From the NCBI GenBank assembly GCA_964367085.1, contig CAYIWL010000012.1, positions 1 to 20,078 of the forward strand: 20,078 nt of DNA. Reading direction: 5' to 3'. The notes under the pieces were generated by a model. That model searched no databases and was not told where the DNA came from. It worked only from the letters and a program-made list of their open reading frames with translations. Below, in pieces: positions 1 to 6,969 of the stretch (position 1 is the stretch's first letter; every line of letters starts with the position of its first letter). A program made the position numbers and the translations under genes. The DNA comes from JACPIN01 sp964367085 (lineage in GTDB: Archaea; Nanobdellota; Nanobdellia; SCGC-AAA011-G17; ARS1403).

Positions 1-53
1 GCTTACAAGGCAACTGAGCTTTCTTAATTGCTCTACCATTGAGCTATACAGGC
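1..53 (-). tRNA. tRNA-Thr(UGU), 5' part, cut by window edge, with an internal insertion
   Basis: Read on the minus strand from 53, the acceptor strand GCCTGTA is followed by TA and a standard D arm (GCTC AATGGTA GAGC, bases 44 to 30). The anticodon arm is GTTGC with loop CTTGTAA, ending at base 1. The loop has C32, U33, anticodon UGU and A37-A38, which indicates tRNA-Thr. In an ordinary tRNA one base separates the D stem from the anticodon stem. Here there are about 15 (A, then ATTAAGAAAGCTCA). The extra 14 bases could be a non-canonical archaeal intron or a sign of a degenerate gene. The 3' half lies outside the window, so neither acceptor pairing nor the T arm can be checked. Confidence 0.7.
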
Positions 54-78
54 CTGATAATTTTTTTAATAGAATTCG

Positions 79-87
79 TTTATTAAA
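79..87 (-). promoter_or_regulatory. possible TATA box for tRNA-Thr
   Basis: TTTAATAAA on the minus strand is centred about 30 bases upstream of the tRNA 5' end. It overlaps the end of the eS1 gene. The position fits an archaeal TATA box, but the sequence is AT-rich and the call is weak. Confidence 0.3.
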
Positions 88-648
88 TTATTGCTTTTCA
101 AATATTCTTATATGACAGGCAGTAACTGGATAAACTTTTTTTAAATGCTCTCTCAGTTGTGACTGCAATCTAGCTTCTAGCAATAAGCTAATTGTTTCTT
201 GATAAGTTAGTTTCTTAACAGCCGATTTCAAAAATTCTTCAGAAGTTTTTCTTAAATTAGTCAAGACTGCATTTGAAGTCTTTGATTTTGTGATTATTAT
301 CGGCTTTGCAACAACAGGGATATTATCTTTTGTCTCAAGTTTAATAGAAGAATCTATCTTGCTTTTTCCATTGCTGATTAATCTCCTAACAGCACTGCTT
401 AGCATCTGAAAGCTCTTCACTTCTGTAATTGCTTTATTGTCTTTTATCTCAATAATCCTGAAAGTAATTTTAACGTTTTGCCTTTTTGGGTCTCTTATTA
501 AGTCCATCCCATTCATCGTCACAGTCTTTCCAACTAGTTTTAGCGGATCAGCCGTCAATGTCTCTCCTATCTCAGGAATTCTAAAATTCGCGGTTGGCAA
601 TATCGAATACCAGTGCTTTTTCTTTCCCTTTATTTCTTGTTTTGCCAT
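88..648 (-). CDS. rps3ae: 30S ribosomal protein eS1 (S3Ae)
   Basis: Small-subunit ribosomal protein shared by archaea and eukaryotes, in the mRNA exit region of the 30S subunit. Family features are visible: an N-terminal KKKHWYSILPT segment, then EIGETLTADPLKLVGKTV, a QNVKITFRIIEI strand, and a basic SKIDSSIKLETKD stretch. The C-terminal half carries the KLTYQETISLLLEARLQSQL helix and ends near YPVTACHIRIFEK. The ATG at 648 gives 186 residues and the usual MAK-type N-terminus; an in-frame TTG at 663 would add five residues and is less likely. It lies directly downstream of the RecJ-like gene, and uS15-RecJ-eS1 is a known conserved archaeal order. It is the last gene of this operon, followed by the tRNA. 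Confidence 0.93.
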   Translation of the reverse strand: MAKQEIKGKKKHWYSILPTANFRIPEIGETLTADPLKLVGKTVTMNGMDLIRDPKRQNVKITFRIIEIKDNKAITEVKSFQMLSSAVRRLISNGKSKIDSSIKLETKDNIPVVAKPIIITKSKTSNAVLTNLRKTSEEFLKSAVKKLTYQETISLLLEARLQSQLREHLKKVYPVTACHIRIFEKQ

Positions 649-671
649 CTTTCTAAACTGCAAAAATTCGT

Positions 672-2036
672 TTATAAAATTATTGTTTTCCCGTTTAGCG
701 CCTTAGCCAGCTCTATAAATTCCTCTTCTTTTTCTCTAGAAATTAGTGCACCAGCAGCATTTCTATGCCCGCCAGCTTGAAATCCAAGTTTTGAAGTTAC
801 AGAATCAAGCATTTCTTTCAAATTAACTTTAGGGTTATGACCAGAACACCTAATTGATATTTTAGTATTTTCGTCTACAGAATGCGCCAGCGAAATTATA
901 ATTGTATTCTCTTGATAGATGTTGAACTTTGCTATCATCGAAGTTAGTGTTCCGACTATTGTATCTCTCACATTGTTCTCTGCATTGATGATGACCAAAC
1001 CTTCCATTTCGATTACTTTGTCTTTATTGTTATGGAACCAATTCAGTGAATTTATCAGCTCTTTTTTATAATCAATAAGTGCATTTATCGCAGCTTGTTT
1101 TAACTTACTGTCTTGCATGCAAGCCGCTATTCCGAGTGTTGGTTTGTTGAGTCTGCCGCATGAATTCAGCAATGTTGAAAATTCTCTCAAGTCTTTAGTC
1201 GGGGATTCCTCCTGCTCTGATTTTAAAAGATAAATCAGGCCAAGCACGTCATCAGGATTTTCTTCTGAGCCAAGTCTTTGCAATATTATTGAAGTAACTA
1301 ATTTTTTCATTTCTTCCTTATCTAAATGAATTAATTTTTTTTCAGGATCCAATCCGATCTCTCTTAAAAATTTTCTTGCAGCCTGTTCGCTTCCGGTTAT
1401 TCCTGGAACATAAGGGTCTGTCGAATATTGCAGAATTTTAAACAGCGGTCTAGTCTGGGCTCCAAACATTCTTAATCCTGTAACTATCTCCAGATAAGGC
1501 TTAGCATCTTCTAAAATAAGATTATTAAGAGAAATGAATCCTTTGCTTTCCTGATTATCCCCAATGGCTCCTATCAATGCTATCGGTGCTAAATCCTGAT
1601 TCTTTTCATCAAGAAATTTTGCAAAAAGATATGCAAGTCCTGCTCCGGAAACTTCTTTATTTCCATCTAATCCGAATAGTATCGGGTTTAAGTGAGAAAA
1701 AGAATTCTCCGTCTGCTGGGGCTGGTGATGATCAAGTATAATGATATTTTTTGCTTTTATATTCTTCTTTATATCTTCCAGATTTCCAGATCCAAGGTCA
1801 ACAAACAGGAAAGTTTCATACGCTTCAGCTTTAAACTGAGAAAGAATATTAGGAGAAAGTTGTTTTACAATCGTCAAAGCAAACCTCTTGTCAAGTCTCT
1901 TTAATGCTTTTGTAAGTATTGCAGCAGAAGATAAGCCGTCAGCATCTAAATGAGAAATTACTTTAACAGTCCCATCTGATTTTTTAAATTTTTCAGCTTC
2001 CTGTTTTATTTTTTCAAGAAATGAATGCATCATCAT
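672..2036 (-). CDS. Archaeal RecJ-like DHH exonuclease (GAN/Cdc45 family)
   Basis: DHH-superfamily nuclease of 454 residues. Archaeal members (GAN, the Cdc45 homologue) associate with GINS and MCM at the replication fork and degrade single-stranded nucleic acid. The catalytic motifs appear intact: SHLDADGLSSAA (about 28-39), VDLGSG (about 79-84), LDHHQP (about 101-106) and a C-terminal AGGHRNAAGA (DHHA1 subdomain, about 421-430). The enzyme is therefore probably active, unlike eukaryotic Cdc45. Three consecutive ATG codons (2036, 2033, 2030) overlap the TGA of uS15, so the two genes are translationally coupled and the exact start is uncertain by two codons. In archaea this gene recurs between uS15 and eS1, as it does here. 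Confidence 0.93.
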   Translation of the reverse strand: MMMHSFLEKIKQEAEKFKKSDGTVKVISHLDADGLSSAAILTKALKRLDKRFALTIVKQLSPNILSQFKAEAYETFLFVDLGSGNLEDIKKNIKAKNIIILDHHQPQQTENSFSHLNPILFGLDGNKEVSGAGLAYLFAKFLDEKNQDLAPIALIGAIGDNQESKGFISLNNLILEDAKPYLEIVTGLRMFGAQTRPLFKILQYSTDPYVPGITGSEQAARKFLREIGLDPEKKLIHLDKEEMKKLVTSIILQRLGSEENPDDVLGLIYLLKSEQEESPTKDLREFSTLLNSCGRLNKPTLGIAACMQDSKLKQAAINALIDYKKELINSLNWFHNNKDKVIEMEGLVIINAENNVRDTIVGTLTSMIAKFNIYQENTIIISLAHSVDENTKISIRCSGHNPKVNLKEMLDSVTSKLGFQAGGHRNAAGALISREKEEEFIELAKALNGKTIIL

Positions 2037-2488
2037 TCAATAAACAGAGATGCTTGTTCCCTAGAGAATCTCCAGTTTTGAGGAATCTTCTCAACTCTTT
2101 TGTAATATTTTGCAAGCCTTTTTATTTTTGATTCTGTTAACTGTAATCCGCGTTTTGATGGCTGATCTTTTTTGTTTACTCCAGTATGCCTTGTAATCTT
2201 AACATATTTTTTTATCAAGCTCAGTAAATCCTCTGGAAGTTTTGGAAGCAATTTTTCCTCTGCAAGTATCTGTGTTATTGATTTTTCAGTTAATTGGGCA
2301 ACACTAGGAATTCCATATGAATCTCTCAAGATTATCCCTATTTGTGATGGAGTTTTTTGAGACTTAGCGAGTTTAACGATCAACTGCACTATCTCATTCT
2401 TGTCATATCTCTGCCACATAACCTTCCTCACAGTTAAAGGCTTCTTACTTGCAGATTTTCCTTTTTTTCGTGAGTGCATTCTTGCCAT
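2033..2488 (-). CDS. rps15: 30S ribosomal protein uS15 (archaeal S15P/S13e)
   Basis: Primary rRNA-binding protein of the small-subunit central domain. The archaeal-type N-terminus MARMHSRKKGKSASKKP is clear. It is followed by the N-terminal extension (IVQLIVKLAKSQKTPSQIG, then LRDSYGIPSV) and the core helices with KITRHTGVNKKDQPSKRGLQ and RLAKYYKR. The ATG at 2488 gives 151 residues. A TTG at 2521 would add 11 non-family residues and is rejected. The stop overlaps the RecJ-like start. No convincing TATA box lies just upstream, so it is probably transcribed with the small EF-like gene that ends at 2584. Confidence 0.95.
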   Translation of the reverse strand: MARMHSRKKGKSASKKPLTVRKVMWQRYDKNEIVQLIVKLAKSQKTPSQIGIILRDSYGIPSVAQLTEKSITQILAEEKLLPKLPEDLLSLIKKYVKITRHTGVNKKDQPSKRGLQLTESKIKRLAKYYKRVEKIPQNWRFSREQASLFIE

Positions 2489-2583
2489 TTTGTTTATTTT
2501 ATCTTCAAAAAGCCCTACCAATAACTAGAAATGATTTCCAGTATAGGCAAGCTTTCACTGACCTATCTCAGAAGTTGCTGCGA
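2489..2583 (-). other. 95-base leader upstream of uS15, no gene found
   Basis: This spacer sits between the EF-like gene and uS15. It holds a small inverted repeat, ATAGG/CCTAT at 2543-2547 and 2562-2566, with an AAGCTT palindrome in the loop. No tRNA, no good C/D-box pair and no clear TATA box is visible. A leader feature of the ribosomal protein mRNA is possible but unproven. Confidence 0.3.
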
Positions 2584-2838
2584 TTATTCGACTTTATAAA
2601 CCTTATCGTTTTTCCTTGCCTTGTCCTTTACTTTAATACCAACAGAATCTCCTTTTTTCGCCGCTGCAACTTTTTTATGCTCTATTTGTATGGAATCTAC
2701 TTTCTGAGTGAAGTCAGTTGTAGCTCCTTTTACATGGATCTTATCTCCTGCTTTTAAAGGGCCAGAAAGCTGAATTGCTATTACATTCACATGGCTGTAA
2801 AAGCTCATTATCTCTCCAATTAATGTCTCTTTTGGCAT
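2584..2838 (-). CDS. EF-Tu domain II-like small beta-barrel protein (translation elongation factor-like)
   Basis: 84-residue single-domain protein. The sequence reads as one translation-factor domain II barrel: an IGEIMSFYSHVNVIAIQLSG strand pair, LKAGDKIHVKGATTDFTQ, VDSIQIEHKKV, AKKGDSVGIKVKD, and a final KNDKVYKVE. Very similar modules form the C-terminus of U32-family peptidases and occur as free proteins annotated translation elongation factor-like. It has no GTPase domain, so it is not an elongation factor itself; the molecular role is unknown. It is the first gene of the strand group containing uS15, RecJ and eS1. A TATA box centred about 25 bases upstream of the ATG implies a leaderless transcript. 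Confidence 0.85.
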   Translation of the reverse strand: MPKETLIGEIMSFYSHVNVIAIQLSGPLKAGDKIHVKGATTDFTQKVDSIQIEHKKVAAAKKGDSVGIKVKDKARKNDKVYKVE

Positions 2839-2856
2839 ACTTCCAATAAGATAAGC

Positions 2857-2868
2857 ATATATTTAAAC
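2857..2868 (-). promoter_or_regulatory. TATA box of the EF-like/uS15 operon
   Basis: GTTTAAATATAT on the minus strand is centred about 25 bases before the ATG at 2838, as expected for an archaeal leaderless promoter. It overlaps the last codons of the upstream glycosyltransferase gene. Confidence 0.55.
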
Positions 2869-3618
2869 ATTATTATCCTGTTTCGAATAATAATCGGCCC
2901 AGGTCCATCCTTTATCCTTTATCAAATGCTTGCATATCATTGATGTATCTGCATATATTGGAATCTTTAACTCCATCAGATCCTTGCAAAAATAAACGTC
3001 ATCGAAAACAAAATAATTTTTTTCTTTATTATCATGTTCCTTTGTGTAGTGAAATTTTATTTTCTTTAAAATCGAATTGTGGATAAACAAGCAGCCTGAG
3101 CCGCACGATGCGATCTGAACTAGCTCTCCAGTTAACTCATTTTCTCTTAATTGCATCAAAACATCTTTTTTATTTGTAAACTTCCAGATTGTTGGGAACA
3201 AATCCCCGTATCTTTCTCCTTCTTTTTCCCCTAATTTTCTTGGAGTAAATTTTCTGTAGTTAAAATAAATTCCAGTAACAACTCTTTTTTTATGTTGCAA
3301 AAATCTTTCGATAATATCCTTTGGGGGGATAACATCCTGATCAACATTCAGAAAGAAATCATATCCTTCATTTATTGCTTTTTCTCTCAACAAATTCCTG
3401 CCATGTATCATCCTATCTCTGGGCTCTTCAAAATATTCTCCTTTTATCACCGGAAGGTTCATAGATCCCAACTTTTTATAAAAAGAATCACCTTTCGAAT
3501 TATCGACGAGCAAAATATCATAATTTTCATAACTCAAAGAGGTAAGTGCATCTGCATATTCTTTAATGCAATAATCATACATCTCATTAACTGGACTTCC
3601 AACCAATATCTTTTTCAT
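2863..3618 (-). CDS. GT-A-type glycosyltransferase, paralogue 1
   Basis: 251-residue protein related to the proteins at 3621-4307 and 4894-5592. Shared blocks are MKKILVGSP, DILLVDNS, PVIKG.YFE..RDR, a metal-site-like motif DQDVIPP (EQDV in the two paralogues), RVVTGIYFNYR, a GCLFIH block, a VFDDVYFCKD block and ICKHLIK near the end. This layout fits a GT-A nucleotide-sugar transferase. Donor and acceptor cannot be read from the sequence. An ATG at 3645 overlaps the preceding gene, but alignment to paralogue 2 favours 3618, two bases after that gene's stop. There is no signal peptide or membrane segment. It is the last gene of a four-gene operon. Confidence 0.8.
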   Translation of the reverse strand: MKKILVGSPVNEMYDYCIKEYADALTSLSYENYDILLVDNSKGDSFYKKLGSMNLPVIKGEYFEEPRDRMIHGRNLLREKAINEGYDFFLNVDQDVIPPKDIIERFLQHKKRVVTGIYFNYRKFTPRKLGEKEGERYGDLFPTIWKFTNKKDVLMQLRENELTGELVQIASCGSGCLFIHNSILKKIKFHYTKEHDNKEKNYFVFDDVYFCKDLMELKIPIYADTSMICKHLIKDKGWTWADYYSKQDNNV

Positions 3619-3620
3619 AT

Positions 3621-4307
3621 TTATTTTAGATTCTTCCAGCTCCATGGTCTGTTTTTTATTAGATGCTTGCAGATTATATTTGTGTCAGCATAAACTCTGA
3701 AATTGTTGTCTTTGCAGTCTAATCCAAAGAAGATATCGTCGAATGACGGATATTTTTTATCATATCTGAATTTTATTTTTTCCAAAACAGATCTGTGTAT
3801 TAATATACAACCTAAACCAGACACCGCAATCTTCAACAGACCTTTATTAAGCTGATCAGGCCTTAAAAAAAATCTTTCTTCTTTTTCCATATTCACTTTT
3901 GACCAAACTACCGGAGCTAGTTCAATCCCCTCTTTCGCATTTATATAATTGAAATAAATCCCGGTAATGACTCTCTTCTTATGGCTCAGCAATCTTTCAA
4001 TAATGTCATTTGGCGGGATAACATCTTGCTCTAACGATAGGAAATAATCATAATCCTCGTCGAGAACTCTTTGCCGGATTATGTTTCTAGATGCTACAAT
4101 CCTTTCCCTTGCTTCATCATGCCACGGTCCTTTTACTGCAGGCAAGTTTAGCGATTTTAATTTTTCAAAATAAGAATTCTCCCTTGAGTTGTCAACAAGG
4201 AGAATGTCATGGTTAGGATATGTTAATGATCTAACTGCTTCTGCATATTCATGCAAAGCATACTCATGATAATCTGATGTCGGGCATCCAACTAAGATTT
4301 TTTTCAT
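3621..4307 (-). CDS. GT-A-type glycosyltransferase, paralogue 2
   Basis: 228-residue paralogue of the genes on either side of the cluster. It begins MKKILVGCPTSDYHEYAL and carries HDILLVDNS, an EARERIVASRNIIRQ block, LSLEQDVIPPNDIIERLL (the likely metal and sugar-nucleotide site), RVITGIYFNY, GCILIHRSVLEKIKF, PSFDDIFFGLD and CKHLIKNRPWSW at the C-terminus. It is a soluble enzyme predicted to transfer a sugar in surface-glycan assembly. Its ATG overlaps the stop of the CYTH gene (ATGA), which implies translational coupling. The specificity is unknown. Confidence 0.8.
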   Translation of the reverse strand: MKKILVGCPTSDYHEYALHEYAEAVRSLTYPNHDILLVDNSRENSYFEKLKSLNLPAVKGPWHDEARERIVASRNIIRQRVLDEDYDYFLSLEQDVIPPNDIIERLLSHKKRVITGIYFNYINAKEGIELAPVVWSKVNMEKEERFFLRPDQLNKGLLKIAVSGLGCILIHRSVLEKIKFRYDKKYPSFDDIFFGLDCKDNNFRVYADTNIICKHLIKNRPWSWKNLK

Positions 4308-4897
4308 TTCTTTCTCCTTTCTTCCAGCCAGTTTGGAGTTGGAATAAAAGTAATTGATTCCACGTTGTCTATTTCAGACTCTGAAACATTAAAGTGAGAT
4401 TGGTATGCAGTTTCCACACTTCCATGCATCACGTCATTCCAGTTTAATCCGAGTTTTTTACATACTACCTTTAAAGACTCTTCTGTCTCACCTTCCAATT
4501 CTACAAAAGGAGGAATCCACGGCCATGTATCAATTGTTATTCCAACGTTATCAAGAAGCCAACTTTCTCTTTTTGTTTCCTGATAAGAAATTTTTCTTAG
4601 ACCTATGGACTTTAGAAATGTACAGGCATCCTCAAAATCATTAATGATTAAACTTATCTCCTTTGTTCCATGCAATGTCCGATCATTTAGTTGCTTATAT
4701 GCCAACGATATTTTATCGCCTTCATCCCTAACTCTAACCCATCCACCAATCTTTTCTAGACGATGGTCTTCATAATCAAAGTTCATACGTTTCATTAATC
4801 TTTCTTTATGCACTAGTTCTGCCTTAAACAAAACTAATTTCTTTCTTAACTCTTCTTTATTTATGTCCAGAAATTTCCCTTCAATTTCAGTTTTCAT
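4304..4897 (-). CDS. CYTH-domain protein (class IV adenylate cyclase / triphosphatase-like)
   Basis: 197 residues from the ATG at 4897, which overlaps the upstream stop as ATGA; an ATG at 4915 is an alternative. The CYTH signature ExExK is at the very N-terminus (E4, E6, K8 in TEIEGKF). Further tunnel residues are seen in VRVRDEG, SLAYK, GTKEI and the late acidic strand PFVELEGE, followed by SLKVVCKKLGL. CYTH proteins bind a triphosphate in a beta-tunnel with metals and act as adenylate cyclases, thiamine triphosphatases or polyphosphatases. The sequence does not decide which. The location between paralogous glycosyltransferases is unusual and suggests a nucleotide or sugar-nucleotide substrate, which is inference. 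Confidence 0.82.
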   Translation of the reverse strand: MKTEIEGKFLDINKEELRKKLVLFKAELVHKERLMKRMNFDYEDHRLEKIGGWVRVRDEGDKISLAYKQLNDRTLHGTKEISLIINDFEDACTFLKSIGLRKISYQETKRESWLLDNVGITIDTWPWIPPFVELEGETEESLKVVCKKLGLNWNDVMHGSVETAYQSHFNVSESEIDNVESITFIPTPNWLEERRKK

Positions 4898-5592
4898 TTT
4901 TTTATTTCCTTCCATGGATAAGGTCGGTTATAAATCAAGTGTTTGCACTTTATCGAGGTGTCTACATATACCGGGATTTTTTTATGATAAGCATCAATGA
5001 AAAACCATCTGTCGTCGAAAGAATCCAGATCATGCCTAAACTGAATTTCTTTTAGAATCTCTCTATGTATTAAAACACATCCTAATCCAGCTGATACAAC
5101 CTTCATCAATCCAGGCTTCTTCCAAAGCTCTCCTTCATTTAATGGACGCATTGAAAGTGTTTTCTCATCTTCTAAAATATAAGCTAAAGGAATTAATCTT
5201 GATAAGGTTTCTCCTGGGATTACGTTGTCAGCGAAATAAACTGCAGAAATAACTTTTTTGTTATGCGCAGTTAATTTTTCCAATATGTCCGCAGGGGGTA
5301 AAACATCCTGTTCTAAGCTAAAAAAATAATCATAATCCTCATCAATAACTTTCTGCCTAAGAATGTTCCTTGATGCAACTATCCTGTCGCGCGCAGATTC
5401 AAAATAGGGACCCTTTATTACCGGAATGCCAAATGTTTTTATTTTTTTTAGATAGTCCTCACTTTGAGAATTATCAACTAAGAGAACGTCGTGATTCTTA
5501 TACGTTAATCTCTTTATTGCTTCAGCATACTGTTTCAGGGCATACTCTTTATGAAAGCTTGTCGGGCACCCAACTAAAATTCTTGGTTGCAT
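4894..5592 (-). CDS. GT-A-type glycosyltransferase, paralogue 3
   Basis: 232-residue protein and the first gene of the four-gene operon. It has the same order of blocks as its two paralogues: RILVGCPTSFHKEYAL, HDVLLVDNS, PVIKGPYFESARDRIVASRN, FSLEQDVLPPADILEKL, VISAVYF, GCVLIHREILKEIQF, SFDDRWFFID and IKCKHLIYNRPYPW. It differs most in the middle, around VIPGETLSRLIPL. That region may set a different acceptor. The ATG at 5592 is used; a TTG at 5598 is also in frame. A TATA-like element 26 bases upstream suggests a leaderless mRNA. Confidence 0.8.
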   Translation of the reverse strand: MQPRILVGCPTSFHKEYALKQYAEAIKRLTYKNHDVLLVDNSQSEDYLKKIKTFGIPVIKGPYFESARDRIVASRNILRQKVIDEDYDYFFSLEQDVLPPADILEKLTAHNKKVISAVYFADNVIPGETLSRLIPLAYILEDEKTLSMRPLNEGELWKKPGLMKVVSAGLGCVLIHREILKEIQFRHDLDSFDDRWFFIDAYHKKIPVYVDTSIKCKHLIYNRPYPWKEIKK

Positions 5593-5613
5593 ATCCAAAG
5601 TATATTAAAAAGA

Positions 5614-5622
5614 CTTAAAAAC
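5614..5622. promoter_or_regulatory. Shared TATA box of a divergent gene pair
   Basis: CTTAAAAAC (reverse GTTTTTAAG) lies in the 51-base gap between divergent start codons at 5592 and 5644. Its centre is about 26 bases from each ATG, which is where an archaeal TATA box for leaderless transcription should be in both directions. A second AT-rich run at 5601-5610 is too close to the minus-strand ATG for this role. Confidence 0.5.
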
Positions 5623-5643
5623 ATAATTAAATCTATTAGTCAT

Positions 5644-6969
5644 ATGAAGGTTGCATTCCTAGAAGTAGAATCTGGCAAGAAAGTTTACCGTGATTATAAC
5701 GGCGGATATGGAACTAGCTTTAATGCTGGCAGGTCTTTTCTTGGAAAATTATTGACTGGACTAAGAACGAGCAAGGAAAATTTCCCATACATGCCTTATG
5801 CTTATGGTGCTACCGTAATGAAAAATAATGGTCATGAAGTCTCAATCATTAAAAAATATTTTTCCAACAACTCTATTGATGATCTGAAAGAAGCGGATCT
5901 AGTTATCATGCACGGCAGCATGCCAAATCACAGCTATGAAATTAAATATTTAAAATACTTAAAAGATAATGGGATAAAGACCGGAGTGATAGGTCCTTTT
6001 CCTGCAATGAAGCCCGAGCTTTTCGGGGATGCTGAGTTTATTATAAAAGGCGACGTTGAAAATGTGCTAGGCAAGATAAAAACTAAAAAAGATATTCCGA
6101 ATGGTTTAGTTAGTTCTCCTATTTCCAATCTAGATGAATTGCCTTATCCTGACTGGAGCATGTTTGAAATTGAAAAGTTCTCTTACAGCCCGATTATAAC
6201 AAAAAAACCGTTTACATTTGTTTTATCAAGCAGAGGATGCACATATGGCTGCAACTACTGTCCTTATATTTCTGAATCCAATTTAGGAAGCAAGTATAGG
6301 ATGAGGAGCGTAAATAATGTTATTGGAGAGTTAAAATATCTAAAAGAAAGATTCAACGTTAAAGGAGTACAGTTTAGAGACCCTTTGTTTACTTTAATAA
6401 AAAAGAGGACAGAAGATTTGTGCAATGAAATAATAAAAAATAAAATAGATATAGAATTTGGATGTGAAACCCGGCTTGATAGGGTAGACGAAAGCTTGCT
6501 TGACTTGATGCACTCGGCAGGATTTAGGTCATTAAAAGTAGGAATCGAATCCGCTGATCTGGATGTTTTAAGGAAGAGCAAGAGGATGCCTATAGCATTG
6601 GAGTATCAGGAAAAGATGATCAAGCACTGCGACAAAATAGGAATGAAAGTCGTCGGGTTTTATGTTATTGGCTTAGAAAATGATACTGAAGATACTGTAA
6701 AAGCTACTTTAAAATATTCTAAAAAACTGAACACAGACTTTGCCAACTTCACAATCTGTACGCCGATTCCTGGAACAGAGTTCTATGACATTGTCAAGGA
6801 AAAAATTAAAACAGATAACTACGATTTATTCGACAATTTCCATGTCACTTTTGATCATCCTGAACTCTCTGAAGATATGATAATGAAATATCAGGAGAAG
6901 GCTTTAGTTGGATATTACTTAAGGCCAAGATATTTTTATAAATATTTTACAAAAACGATGTTTGCATGA
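5644..6969 (+). CDS. Radical SAM enzyme (B12-binding-subfamily architecture)
   Basis: 441-residue protein. The [4Fe-4S]-SAM motif C-x3-C-x2-C is C199, C203, C206 in SSRGCTYGCNYC. It is followed by radical SAM barrel elements: VKGVQFRDPLFTL, a GCETRLDR strand, KVGIESAD, and a VVGFYVIGLENDTEDTV block. The first about 190 residues look like the Rossmann-type region of cobalamin-binding radical SAM proteins (VIMHGSMPNH, VIGPFPAMKPELF, LPYPDW linker), but no DxHxxG cobalamin motif is visible. The substrate is unknown. The ATG at 5644 matches the leaderless promoter better than the upstream in-frame ATG at 5587. It overlaps the epimerase gene by ATGA, so the two probably act on one pathway, likely surface glycan or lipid modification. 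Confidence 0.85.
   Translation: MKVAFLEVESGKKVYRDYNGGYGTSFNAGRSFLGKLLTGLRTSKENFPYMPYAYGATVMKNNGHEVSIIKKYFSNNSIDDLKEADLVIMHGSMPNHSYEIKYLKYLKDNGIKTGVIGPFPAMKPELFGDAEFIIKGDVENVLGKIKTKKDIPNGLVSSPISNLDELPYPDWSMFEIEKFSYSPIITKKPFTFVLSSRGCTYGCNYCPYISESNLGSKYRMRSVNNVIGELKYLKERFNVKGVQFRDPLFTLIKKRTEDLCNEIIKNKIDIEFGCETRLDRVDESLLDLMHSAGFRSLKVGIESADLDVLRKSKRMPIALEYQEKMIKHCDKIGMKVVGFYVIGLENDTEDTVKATLKYSKKLNTDFANFTICTPIPGTEFYDIVKEKIKTDNYDLFDNFHVTFDHPELSEDMIMKYQEKALVGYYLRPRYFYKYFTKTMFA

Noticed and set aside
437..706. Plus-strand open frame over eS1
   Set aside because: It is antisense to a certain ribosomal protein gene, with low-complexity hydrophobic composition and no promoter or family features. Other open frames opposite genes were left out for the same reason.
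2521..2583. Possible C/D-box small RNA between uS15 and the EF-like gene
   Set aside because: CTGA motifs are present, but neither strand has a good RTGATGA C box paired with properly spaced D' and D boxes.
4898..4915. Upstream ATG at 4915 as start of the CYTH gene
   Set aside because: It would overlap the previous gene by 22 bases and add six residues before the ExExK motif. The ATG at 4897 gives the ATGA coupling and the normal N-terminal position of the motif.
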